Below are positions 7,434 through 14,906 of a DNA stretch of 18,650 nucleotides, one piece after another. The translations under genes were made by a program, and so were the position numbers. The DNA is from CAYSCZ01 sp964429655. Lineage in GTDB: Bacteria > Bacteroidota > Bacteroidia > Cytophagales > Cyclobacteriaceae. Position 1 is the first letter of the stretch; every line of letters starts with the position of its first letter. Below the pieces are notes generated by a model. That model had not been told where the DNA came from. It did not search any database and was given only the letters and a program-made list of their open reading frames with translations. The DNA is taken from positions 1 through 18,650 of the forward strand of contig CAYSCZ010000059.1 of assembly GCA_964429655.1 (NCBI GenBank), in the 5' to 3' direction.

Positions 7434-7814
7434 ATGTTAATAAAAATAACTTTCCTGTTAGCCTTTCTTCTACAGTACAGTGCTTCTGAGCAGGAAGATT
7501 GGATGAAAGCAAAAGAGGATTTTCATATGGCCCTGGCATTAACTTTTCATCCTGCGGAAGATGGGGACCTTCAACCATTGAAAGATGATTATAAATCTCT
7601 TGTTGAATTGTCTTCGGAATGGAGGCGTATGCCACTCCCCCAGAATTATAAAAACTCTGCACTGGGAGATAATCTTATTCAATTACATAATTTAAGTAAA
7701 GATATATCCGAGCTTATCAAAGAGAATAAAGAAGAAAGCCTGCTGATGGAAGCAATAATTAAACTTCACGATCAATACCATAGGATTGAGGAGACAATCT
7801 ATAACCTAAAGTGA
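7434..7814 (+). CDS. Secreted helical protein, possibly cytochrome b562-like
   Basis: This 126-residue protein has a signal peptide (MLIKITFLLAFLLQYSAS, about 1-18). The mature part is almost entirely amphipathic helix: WMKAKEDFHMALALTFHPAEDGD, a helix at about 48-64, PLPQNYKN as a turn, and two more helices to the C terminus. A four-helix bundle with conserved Met and His in the first helix and a late His-containing helix (KLHDQYHRIEE) resembles small periplasmic cytochrome b562-like proteins. No CxxCH motif is present, so any haem would be non-covalent. Haem binding is a guess from shape and not demonstrated. It is divergent from msrB and converges on a 51-residue minus-strand gene, one base apart. 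Confidence 0.6.
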   Translation: MLIKITFLLAFLLQYSASEQEDWMKAKEDFHMALALTFHPAEDGDLQPLKDDYKSLVELSSEWRRMPLPQNYKNSALGDNLIQLHNLSKDISELIKENKEESLLMEAIIKLHDQYHRIEETIYNLK

Positions 7815-7815
7815 G

Positions 7816-7971
7816 TTATTGCTTGGCATTTTTTAGACATGCCAGTGCCTCCTCCGGGGTCTTATCCTTGTGATATAAATATCCCAATTTAGAGTGCGGA
7901 TGTAAACTATCCTTTAGTTTTTTGTATTGATTGATCCAGTAATGAAAACTTATACCTTGTGATTTAATCAT
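7816..7971 (-). CDS. 51-residue protein of unknown function
   Basis: This short frame reads MIKSQGISFHYWINQYKKLK and then 31 more residues, including SKLGYLYHKDKTPEEALACL. It is basic and lacks a signal or membrane helix. The tail KTPEEALACLKN looks like an ordinary helical protein end. Supporting evidence is an exact TAnnTTTG element (TAAATTTG, 7993-7986 on the minus strand) 14 bases upstream of the ATG, and a stop placed one base beyond the end of the convergent gene. I know no family for it. A chance frame is possible because it is short. Confidence 0.5.
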   Translation of the reverse strand: MIKSQGISFHYWINQYKKLKDSLHPHSKLGYLYHKDKTPEEALACLKNAKQ

Positions 7972-7985
7972 TTTTTTCACGCTAA

Positions 7986-8014
7986 CAAATTTAGCATAAA
8001 CTAAATAATTTAGT
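7986..8014 (-). promoter_or_regulatory. Candidate promoter and operator for the 51-residue gene
   Basis: TAAATTTG (7993-7986, minus strand) matches the Bacteroidota -7 consensus exactly. Just upstream lies the inverted repeat ACTAAAT-A-ATTTAGT (8000-8014), placed where a -33 element or an operator would be. It also lies between divergent genes. No -33 TTG is present. Confidence 0.3.
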
Positions 8015-8050
8015 ATTAATTTTTCTGTCCTGTATTAAAAACTTTAAGCT

Positions 8051-8281
8051 ATGAAACTGGTTCATTTAACCATGGAAGCATTTATAATTTTTATATTCAT
8101 TTTAAAGATAATTGTCTTTGGCATCACTATTCTGGCAGTCATCAAAATGACTAAAAAGAGAAAGACACCATTTGATTTTTACGGGATAATTAATAATCAG
8201 GAATATTTAGGAAATAAAAGTGATGCCAGACTTAAAAAGGGCAGATCGTTCTTAATGAAAAGCACCTGTCGGGTAAAATAA
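8051..8281 (+). CDS. Small single-helix membrane protein, unknown
   Basis: This 76-residue frame has one strongly hydrophobic helix (about 10-32, FIIFIFILKIIVFGITILAV) and a basic cytoplasmic-type tail (KMTKKRKT and a Lys/Arg-rich C terminus). The topology would be N-out, C-in. I do not recognise the family. It ends about 60 bases before the trp leader peptide. No convincing promoter or terminator was found, so it could run into the trp leader region. It could also be a chance frame, although a hydrophobic helix followed by positive charges favours a real gene. Confidence 0.4.
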   Translation: MKLVHLTMEAFIIFIFILKIIVFGITILAVIKMTKKRKTPFDFYGIINNQEYLGNKSDARLKKGRSFLMKSTCRVK

Positions 8282-8326
8282 TTTCTGAGATTATAAATTA
8301 TTCTTTCATCAAAATCTTTTCTTCAT

Positions 8327-8334
8327 TACTTTAG
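8327..8334 (+). promoter_or_regulatory. Possible -7 element of the trp operon
   Basis: TACTTTAG differs from TAnnTTTG at one position and is the best match upstream of the trp leader. It would place the transcript start only a few bases before the leader ATG (8342), giving an almost leaderless mRNA. No TTG lies at the normal -33 distance. The true promoter may be further upstream. Confidence 0.2.
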
Positions 8335-8341
8335 CAGCAAG

Positions 8342-8401
8342 ATGATTTTGAAAAACAAAAAAATATGGTGGTGTACTGTCATTAACGATCTCTTTCGATA
8401 G
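8342..8401 (+). CDS. trpL: trp operon leader peptide
   Basis: The frame encodes MILKNKKIWWCTVINDLFR and then TAG. Two adjacent TGG codons (8366-8371) sit at residues 9 and 10. Tryptophan is normally a rare residue, so a WW pair in a 19-residue frame 120 bases upstream of trpE, followed by a terminator hairpin, is the signature of ribosome-mediated attenuation. When charged tRNA-Trp is scarce, the ribosome should stall on these codons and let transcription continue into trpE. The peptide itself probably has no other role. There is no clear Shine-Dalgarno sequence, which is normal for Bacteroidota. Confidence 0.85.
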   Translation: MILKNKKIWWCTVINDLFR

Positions 8402-8458
8402 CAGCCTCATATTAACATTTATAAAATATTAAACCCGCTGCGTAGCGGGTTTTTTTTT
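8401..8458 (+). promoter_or_regulatory. trp attenuator: antiterminator arm and terminator
   Basis: The terminator has a perfect nine-base-pair stem, AAACCCGCT (8431-8439) with AGCGGGTTT (8444-8452), a GCGT loop and T-run to 8458. Only six bases then remain before the trpE start. GCAGC (8401-8405), starting at the last base of the leader stop codon, can pair with GCTGC (8437-8441) inside the terminator's left arm and loop. An inner ATATT/AATAT pair (8409-8413/8425-8429) could extend this. A ribosome reaching the stop codon would cover GCAGC and favour termination. A ribosome stalled at the Trp codons would leave it free. The stem and T-run are read directly; the alternative pairing is inference. 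Confidence 0.8.
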
Positions 8459-8464
8459 GACATC

Positions 8465-9874
8465 ATGAAAGAATACAAGTTAAAATTACACTATCAAAAA
8501 CTTCTGGCAGATATGGTTACGCCTGTCTCCATCTATCTAAGGCTACGAGACAAGTTTGCCAAGTCATTCCTGTTAGAAAGTTCTGATTATCACGCCCATG
8601 AGGAAAGTTTCTCTTTTGTTTGTTGTCAACCACTAGCCTCTTTCCTGGTTTATGACCAACAGATTGAGACCATTCTGATGGATGAACATACGATCAAAAA
8701 AATCCGCGAAGATAGAGATGTTTTGAATGACCTGAAGGCGTTTACCAAATCTTTCATTATAGATAAAAAATCTCCTTTAAGGAGCATCGGTCATGGATTA
8801 TTTGGATACATATCTTTTGATGCCGTTCAGTATTTTGAAGACATTACGTTTAATGGAGAAAAACCAAATCCATCGGAAATCCCGCTCATACACTACACTT
8901 TTTTTAAGTATGTGATTGCCCTGGACCATTTTAAAAATGAATTACACATCATCGAATATTGCGCTGAGGGGGAGCCCAGTAAGATTCATGAATTGGAACA
9001 ACTGATCGAGAACAGGCCATCACCAAATTATCAGTTCAATACAGAAGGTTCGGTAGAATCAAATTTGAATAATGAAGAATTTCTGGAGATCGTTAAAAAA
9101 GGCATACATCATTGTGACATCGGAGATGTATTCCAGGTTGTTTTTTCAAGACGTTTTTCAACAAAATTTAAAGGTGATGAATTTCAGGTTTACCGCGCAT
9201 TACGGTCCATAAATCCTTCTCCCTATTTGTTTTATTTTGATTATGGTAATTTTAAAATATTTGGTTCGTCCCCTGAAGCCCAACTGGTCATTAAAAATGA
9301 CCTGGCCACCATTTACCCTATAGCTGGCACATTCAAGCGAACAGGGAATGACGACGAGGATCGTGAAGCCGCCCAGAGATTGTTGGATGACCCAAAAGAA
9401 AATGCCGAACATATAATGCTCGTAGACCTGGCAAGAAATGACCTGAGCCGTGTGGGCTCTGCAGTAACTGTAGAAACTTACAAAGAAGTTCAGTATTTCT
9501 CCCATGTAATCCATCTGGTATCGAAAGTTACGGGAAAGGTCAATGATCCATTAAAAAACCTTGATTTGGTAGCCGGCACATTTCCTGCCGGCACATTATC
9601 AGGAGCCCCTAAACATCGCGCTATGGAGCTGATAGACCAACATGAACCGACAAAAAGAGGATATTATGGCGGAGCAATTGGGTTCATGGATTTTGAAGGC
9701 CACTTCAATCACGCCATAATGATCCGGTCTTTTCTAAGCCAGGGAAATACCTTACATTTTCAGGCAGGTGCCGGCATTGTTTCAAAATCTAATCCTGAAA
9801 GTGAAGTGCAGGAGGTTTATAATAAATTAGCTGCACTGCAATCTGCACTAAAACTAGCAGAAACCATATCATGA
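8465..9874 (+). CDS. trpE: Anthranilate synthase component I
   Basis: TrpE aminates chorismate and releases pyruvate to form anthranilate, using ammonia supplied by TrpG. The 469-residue protein has the LLES motif (36-39) of the tryptophan feedback site, predicting allosteric inhibition. The chorismate-binding domain shows VFQVVFSRR (222-230), YPIAGTFKR (284-292), ENAEHIMLVDLARND (312-326), SHVIHLVS (346-353), GTFPAGTLSGAPK (371-383) and GAGIVSKSNPE (435-445), all as in active enzymes. It is the first structural gene after the attenuator. Its stop overlaps the trpG start by four bases, which fits equal production of the two subunits. Confidence 0.97.
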   Translation: MKEYKLKLHYQKLLADMVTPVSIYLRLRDKFAKSFLLESSDYHAHEESFSFVCCQPLASFLVYDQQIETILMDEHTIKKIREDRDVLNDLKAFTKSFIIDKKSPLRSIGHGLFGYISFDAVQYFEDITFNGEKPNPSEIPLIHYTFFKYVIALDHFKNELHIIEYCAEGEPSKIHELEQLIENRPSPNYQFNTEGSVESNLNNEEFLEIVKKGIHHCDIGDVFQVVFSRRFSTKFKGDEFQVYRALRSINPSPYLFYFDYGNFKIFGSSPEAQLVIKNDLATIYPIAGTFKRTGNDDEDREAAQRLLDDPKENAEHIMLVDLARNDLSRVGSAVTVETYKEVQYFSHVIHLVSKVTGKVNDPLKNLDLVAGTFPAGTLSGAPKHRAMELIDQHEPTKRGYYGGAIGFMDFEGHFNHAIMIRSFLSQGNTLHFQAGAGIVSKSNPESEVQEVYNKLAALQSALKLAETIS

Positions 9875-10437
9875 GAGTCCTTGTAATTGACAATTATGAT
9901 TCCTTTACGTACAATCTGGTGCATATAACCAAAGCGTTGGGTTATAAACCTGACATCTACAGAAATGACAAAATTCCTATTGAGCAGGTAAAAAAATATG
10001 ATAAAATATTGTTATCCCCAGGGCCGGGTGTGCCATCCGAAGCTGGCTTCATGCCTTTGATTATTGAACAGTATAAAAATACAAAGAGCATTCTAGGTGT
10101 CTGCTTGGGTCATCAGGCTATTGGAGAGGCATTTAATTCAAAAATTTATAATTTACCAGTCGTATTTCATGGCATCACTACTGACATAGAAGTCACCATC
10201 GAAGACTCATTATTTAGAGGGTTGCCTAAAAGATTTAGCGTTTGTAGGTATCATTCATGGGTCATTGATAAAAACACCATAGATAATAATGAATTAGAGA
10301 TTACCAGTGTGGATGATGACGGTATTATTATGAGTGTAAGACATAAGAATCTGGACATTAAAGGTGTACAATTCCATCCTGAATCTGTTATGACAGCGCA
10401 TGGAATCCAGATGATGAAAAACTGGCTGACTGATTAA
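9871..10437 (+). CDS. trpG: Anthranilate synthase component II (glutamine amidotransferase)
   Basis: This 188-residue class I glutaminase supplies ammonia to TrpE. The start MRVLVIDNYDSFTYNL is typical of TrpG/PabA proteins. The oxyanion loop SPGPGVP (49-55), nucleophile Cys78 in GVCLGHQAIGE and the catalytic pair His169/Glu171 in GVQFHPES are all present. It overlaps trpE by four bases and lies two bases before trpD. A dual role with p-aminobenzoate synthase (PabA function) is possible, because many bacteria share this subunit; no pabB is in the window. Confidence 0.95.
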   Translation: MRVLVIDNYDSFTYNLVHITKALGYKPDIYRNDKIPIEQVKKYDKILLSPGPGVPSEAGFMPLIIEQYKNTKSILGVCLGHQAIGEAFNSKIYNLPVVFHGITTDIEVTIEDSLFRGLPKRFSVCRYHSWVIDKNTIDNNELEITSVDDDGIIMSVRHKNLDIKGVQFHPESVMTAHGIQMMKNWLTD

Positions 10438-10439
10438 TC

Positions 10440-11465
10440 ATGAAAGAAGTATTAAATAAGTTAATCGAATATCAATCCCTGCCCAAAGAGGAGGCACGGG
10501 AAATCCTGGTGAGTTTAGCACAGGGCAAATACAACAATTCAGAGATGGCAGCCTTCCTAACTGTTTATCTTATGAGAAGTATAACAGTAGATGAACTGGC
10601 CGGTTTTAGGGACGCCATGTTAGAGTTATGTACACCATTGGACACCTCAGATTATAGTGTTATTGATTTATGCGGAACTGGTGGTGATGGAAAAAACACG
10701 TTTAACATATCCACCCTGTCCTCATTCGTAGTCGCTGCCTCCGGGCAAAAAGTTACAAAACATGGTAATAATAGCGTTTCCTCAGTTTGTGGTTCATCCA
10801 ATTTACTGGCACATTTCGGATATCAATTTACAAATGACAAGGACACCTTGATCAGGAATCTTGAAGAACTGGACATCTGCTTCCTTCATGCGCCTTTGTT
10901 TCATCCGGCAATGAAAAATGTTGCCCCAATACGTAAAGAGCTGGGCATAAAAACTTTTTTCAATATGCTTGGGCCAATGGTCAACCCTGCATTCCCGGAG
11001 AACCAGCTGGTTGGCGTGTTTAATCTGGAACTGGCCAGGCTATATGGTTATTTATATCAACAAACAAATAAAAACTTCGCCATCATCCACTCCCTGGATG
11101 GTTATGACGAGGTATCCCTCACCGGGCCTTTCAAGATCATCACCAGAGATTATGAGAAGATCGTATCTCCAAATGATTTAGGGCTAAAATCAATTGATCA
11201 AAAAGCATTGCATGGAGGTGAATCCATTGAGGACTCTGCAAAAATGTTTACCAACATCTTATCAGGGAATGGGTCTCAGGCGCAAAACGATGTTGTGCTG
11301 GCTAACGCAGGGTTAGCAATTTATGTGGGTAAAAAACTATCTTCTATCCATGATGGCATAATCCAGGCAAAAGAAGCGTTAGAGTCAGGAAAAGCTTATG
11401 CTGTATTCAAAAAACTAGTTTCCACCCAGCAAAATACCTACAGCTTAAAAATTAAAAATCAATGA
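10440..11465 (+). CDS. trpD: Anthranilate phosphoribosyltransferase
   Basis: TrpD joins anthranilate to phosphoribosyl pyrophosphate. The 341-residue protein has the family's N-terminal helical domain (1-70) and the PRPP-binding CGTGGDG (78-84). NTFNIST (86-92), KHGNNSVSS (107-115) with the anthranilate-side loop, and IRKELGIKTFFNMLGPMVNP (164-183) follow. It is not fused to TrpG, unlike the enterobacterial form. It starts two bases after trpG and overlaps trpC by four bases. Confidence 0.96.
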   Translation: MKEVLNKLIEYQSLPKEEAREILVSLAQGKYNNSEMAAFLTVYLMRSITVDELAGFRDAMLELCTPLDTSDYSVIDLCGTGGDGKNTFNISTLSSFVVAASGQKVTKHGNNSVSSVCGSSNLLAHFGYQFTNDKDTLIRNLEELDICFLHAPLFHPAMKNVAPIRKELGIKTFFNMLGPMVNPAFPENQLVGVFNLELARLYGYLYQQTNKNFAIIHSLDGYDEVSLTGPFKIITRDYEKIVSPNDLGLKSIDQKALHGGESIEDSAKMFTNILSGNGSQAQNDVVLANAGLAIYVGKKLSSIHDGIIQAKEALESGKAYAVFKKLVSTQQNTYSLKIKNQ

Positions 11466-12271
11466 ATATACTGGATGAAATAGCAGCATTCAAAAAGGAA
11501 GAGGTTAAAGAAAGAAAAAGCCTATTTCCGGAAAAGCTACTTGAGCAAAGCATATACTTTCAAACGAAACCTGTTTCCTTGAAAAAATATTTAGGCCGGG
11601 AAGATAAATCGGGGATAATTGCAGAAATAAAAAAACGTTCACCCTCTGCCGGTGATATTAATCCATATGCTTCATTAGAAAGAATATCCATTGGTTACAT
11701 GCAGGCCGGGGCGTCAGGCTTATCTGTACTCACTGACAAAAAGTATTTTAATGGTAAAAATGAAGACCTAACCACCGCAAGAAACTTCAACTTCTGCCCC
11801 ATTATAAGAAAAGATTTTATCATTGACGATTATCAAATTGTTGAAGCAAAATCTATCGGTGCAGACGTAATATTGTTGATTGCCTCAATGTTATCAAAAC
11901 ATGAATGTGAGCACCTGGCAAAAAAAGCTAAATCTCTGGGATTAGAAGTACTCCTCGAAATTCATACCAAAAATGAAATCGATTATTTAAATGACTGGAT
12001 AGACATTGTTGGTGTCAACAACCGTGATTTGAAAACTTTTAAAACAGATGTGGAAACTTCTAAAAAACTTGCAGATTTGGTACCCGCCAATGTCACAAAG
12101 ATATCTGAAAGTGGGATCAGTAATCCGCAAATAATTATTGAGTTAAAGAAATTTGGTTATTCCGGGTTCCTTATCGGAGAATATTTTATGAAGCATGGAA
12201 GACCTGAGAAAATTTGCAAAAACTTGATTGATAACATCAATCATCTTGAAAGCATTCAACAGGATACCTAA
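11462..12271 (+). CDS. trpC: Indole-3-glycerol phosphate synthase
   Basis: TrpC closes the indole ring, releasing carbon dioxide and water. The 269-residue TIM barrel is monofunctional, with TrpF encoded separately. Key residues are present: E55 and K57 in AEIKKRSPS, K117 in IIRKDF, E166 in LLEIH, N187 in GVNNRDL and E216-S217 in ISESG. SVLTDKKYFNG (88-98) is the standard active-site loop. The start overlaps the trpD stop by four bases, and eleven bases separate it from trpF. Confidence 0.96.
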   Translation: MNILDEIAAFKKEEVKERKSLFPEKLLEQSIYFQTKPVSLKKYLGREDKSGIIAEIKKRSPSAGDINPYASLERISIGYMQAGASGLSVLTDKKYFNGKNEDLTTARNFNFCPIIRKDFIIDDYQIVEAKSIGADVILLIASMLSKHECEHLAKKAKSLGLEVLLEIHTKNEIDYLNDWIDIVGVNNRDLKTFKTDVETSKKLADLVPANVTKISESGISNPQIIIELKKFGYSGFLIGEYFMKHGRPEKICKNLIDNINHLESIQQDT

Positions 12272-12282
12272 CTTTCTTTGGT

Positions 12283-12909
12283 ATGAAATGGAAAGTATGC
12301 GGAATGAAGTTTCCTGAAAACATTTTGGAAGTCAGCGTACTGCAACCTGACTTCATGGGTTTTATATTTTATCCGCCCTCCTCGCGTTATGTTGAGAAGT
12401 TGGACAACAAAAGAGTTATTTTAAACTTAGACCCGGGCATCAAAAAAGTAGGTGTATTTGTAAATCCTTTGAAGGACACGGTCCTGGAAAAAGTTGATGA
12501 ATATAAACTGGACTACGTTCAACTTCATGGCGGTGAATCTCCGGAATTTTGCGATATGATCAGGTCTAAACAATTAGGAGTAATAAAGGTGTTTTCAGTG
12601 CATGATACATTAGATCATAAAAAAATCAGGCAGTTTGATGATGTTGCTGATTATTATTTATTTGATACAAGAACTAAAAAATTCGGAGGAAGTGGTAAGC
12701 ACTTCAATTGGGAAATTTTAAATGAATATGACACGGATAACGCATTCTTCATAAGTGGTGGTATTGAAACCATAGACCTATCTGAAATAAAAGAGAAAAA
12801 TTGGCCTAAATTCATGGGTATTGATGTAAATAGTAGATTCGAATTTAATCCGGGACTCAAAAATGTTTTTGAATTGAAGGAACTCAAGGAAGCGATATTA
12901 AAAATTTGA
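12283..12909 (+). CDS. trpF: Phosphoribosylanthranilate isomerase
   Basis: TrpF isomerises phosphoribosylanthranilate by an Amadori rearrangement. The 208-residue barrel starts with the signature KVCGM, where Cys6 is the general base. It continues with GFIFYPPSSRYV (26-37), YVQLHGGESPEFC (78-90) and LFDTRTKKFGGSGKHFNW (126-143), in which D128 is the general acid. It ends with FISGGI (156-161) and GIDVNSRFE (179-187). The last motif reads NSRFE where many other phyla have SSGVE, which I believe is usual in Bacteroidota. trpB starts three bases after its stop. Confidence 0.95.
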   Translation: MKWKVCGMKFPENILEVSVLQPDFMGFIFYPPSSRYVEKLDNKRVILNLDPGIKKVGVFVNPLKDTVLEKVDEYKLDYVQLHGGESPEFCDMIRSKQLGVIKVFSVHDTLDHKKIRQFDDVADYYLFDTRTKKFGGSGKHFNWEILNEYDTDNAFFISGGIETIDLSEIKEKNWPKFMGIDVNSRFEFNPGLKNVFELKELKEAILKI

Positions 12910-12912
12910 ATT

Positions 12913-14106
12913 ATGAAAATTGCTGAAAAGTATACCGTTGATGAATTAGGTTATTATGGGCAGTTTGGTGGTTCTTACATACCTGAAATGCTCTATGCAA
13001 ATATTGAGGAATTAAAAAACAATTATCTGAATGTTTATCATGATGCAGACTTTCAAAAAAAATTTAAGCATCTATTAAAAGAATATGTTGGCAGGCCAAC
13101 CCCATTATACTTTGCTAAAAGATTATCTGAACAATACAATGCTAAAATATATCTAAAAAGAGAGGATTTATGCCACACAGGAGCGCATAAAATCAACAAC
13201 ACCATTGGTCAGATTCTTTTGGCACAGAGATTGGGAAAGAAAAAAATTATCGCAGAAACCGGTGCTGGACAACATGGCGTAGCAACTGCCACAGTCTGTG
13301 CCTTGATGGGTGTTCCCTGTATCGTTTACATGGGTGAACTGGATATGCAACGACAGCGTCCTAACGTTGAAAGAATGAGAATTTTGGGCACTACGGTAAG
13401 ACCAGCGACCAGTGGCAGTAAAACCCTAAAAGATGCAACCAATGAAGCTATGCGGCACTGGATCAATAATCCTGAGGATACACATTATATCATTGGCTCA
13501 GTAGTGGGGCCTCATCCATTTCCTGACATGGTGGCTAAGTTTCAGTCGGTCATCAGTGAAGAAATAAAAAATCAGTTGGTTGAAAAGGAAGGCCGGGCAG
13601 ACCCTGACTACTTAGTCGCCTGTGTCGGTGGTGGCAGTAACGCCATCGGGACCTACTACCACTACCTTAAAAATGAAGAAGTTAACCTGATCTCCGTGGA
13701 AGCTGCCGGTGAGGGGGTTACCACTGGTAAATCTGCGGCAACCACTGCCCTGGGAAGTATGGGCGTGCTTCACGGAAGTAAGACCCTGCTAATGCAAACT
13801 GAAGATGGACAGGTCACTGAGCCACATTCTATATCAGCAGGACTGGATTACCCGGGTATAGGGCCCGTTCATGCACATTTATTTAAAACAAAAAGGGCTA
13901 AATTCTATGCCGTTACCGATGAAGAGGCAATGAAAGCCGGTATAGAGCTAAGCCGCACGGAAGGCATTATTCCCGCAATTGAAACTGCCCACGCTTTTGC
14001 CGTGCTTAAGAAAATTCCTTTCAAACAAAGCGATGTTGTAGTAATAAACTTATCCGGAAGAGGAGATAAGGACCTGGAAACTTACATTAAGTGGGGTAAG
14101 TACTGA
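12913..14106 (+). CDS. trpB: Tryptophan synthase beta subunit
   Basis: TrpB condenses indole with serine using pyridoxal phosphate. The 397-residue protein has the normal length of a TrpB1-type subunit that pairs with TrpA. The cofactor lysine is K93 in REDLCHTGAHKINN, the catalytic glutamate E116 lies in AETGAGQHG, and the cofactor phosphate is held by GGGSNAIG (240-247). SAGLDYPGIGP and the C-terminal LSGRGDKD are also typical. The stop TGA shares its final A with the trpA ATG, so the subunits are translationally coupled. Confidence 0.98.
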   Translation: MKIAEKYTVDELGYYGQFGGSYIPEMLYANIEELKNNYLNVYHDADFQKKFKHLLKEYVGRPTPLYFAKRLSEQYNAKIYLKREDLCHTGAHKINNTIGQILLAQRLGKKKIIAETGAGQHGVATATVCALMGVPCIVYMGELDMQRQRPNVERMRILGTTVRPATSGSKTLKDATNEAMRHWINNPEDTHYIIGSVVGPHPFPDMVAKFQSVISEEIKNQLVEKEGRADPDYLVACVGGGSNAIGTYYHYLKNEEVNLISVEAAGEGVTTGKSAATTALGSMGVLHGSKTLLMQTEDGQVTEPHSISAGLDYPGIGPVHAHLFKTKRAKFYAVTDEEAMKAGIELSRTEGIIPAIETAHAFAVLKKIPFKQSDVVVINLSGRGDKDLETYIKWGKY

Positions 14107-14906
14107 TGCAAAGATTAAAATCTCTTTTCATCAAAAAACCAAAAAGTATATTGAGTGTATTCTTCACCGCAGGATATCCCAACCTTGAAGATACCGTTTC
14201 TATAATTAAGGAACTTGAGCGCTCCGGCGTTGACCTTATCGAGATAGGAATCCCCTTTTCAGACCCGATCGCTGATGGCACTACCATACAAAATAGCAGC
14301 AACGTTGCTTTAAGCAATGGTATGAGGCTTTCCACACTTTTTGATCAATTATTCAATATTCGTGAGCACTGTCAAATCCCTTTGATCATGATGGGTTATC
14401 TGAACCCTGTGATCCAATATGGTTTTGACCGGTTTTGTGAGGATTGCGGCCGTATTGGAATAGACGGTGTCATTTTGCCTGATCTCCCGATACATGATTA
14501 CTTAAAACATTACAAGCCACTATTAGCTGAGAATGGGATGGAAAATATATTTTTGATTACACCGCAAACATCGGAAGAAAGAATTAAAACAATCGATGGT
14601 AACACCAATAGCTTTATTTATGCTGTCTCATCACACAGCATTACCGGTGCTAAATCAGGTTTTGATCACTATCAGATAGAATATTTCAAGCGATTGCAAA
14701 ATATGAACCTTAAAAACCCATTTTTAATCGGGTTTGGTATCTCAGACAATTATTCATTTGAAACGGCGTGTCAATATGCCAATGGTGCGATCATCGGAAG
14801 TGCTTTTATTAAACAAATTGCAAATTCATCTGATCTAAAGTCTGATATTAAAAAATTTATTTTTTCCATATTAAACAGCGATAATTTAATAAACGAGCAA
14901 AAATGA
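14106..14906 (+). CDS. trpA: Tryptophan synthase alpha subunit
   Basis: TrpA cleaves indole-3-glycerol phosphate and passes indole to TrpB through the intersubunit tunnel. In this 266-residue barrel the catalytic pair is E46 (DLIEIGIPFSDP) and D57 (PIADGTTIQ). The phosphate-binding end has GFGISDNYSFE and GAIIGSAFIK. YAVSSHSITGAKSG replaces the more common YLLSRAGVTG loop; this appears to be a clade-typical variant rather than a defect. It overlaps trpB by one base and aroF by four. Confidence 0.95.
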   Translation: MQRLKSLFIKKPKSILSVFFTAGYPNLEDTVSIIKELERSGVDLIEIGIPFSDPIADGTTIQNSSNVALSNGMRLSTLFDQLFNIREHCQIPLIMMGYLNPVIQYGFDRFCEDCGRIGIDGVILPDLPIHDYLKHYKPLLAENGMENIFLITPQTSEERIKTIDGNTNSFIYAVSSHSITGAKSGFDHYQIEYFKRLQNMNLKNPFLIGFGISDNYSFETACQYANGAIIGSAFIKQIANSSDLKSDIKKFIFSILNSDNLINEQK

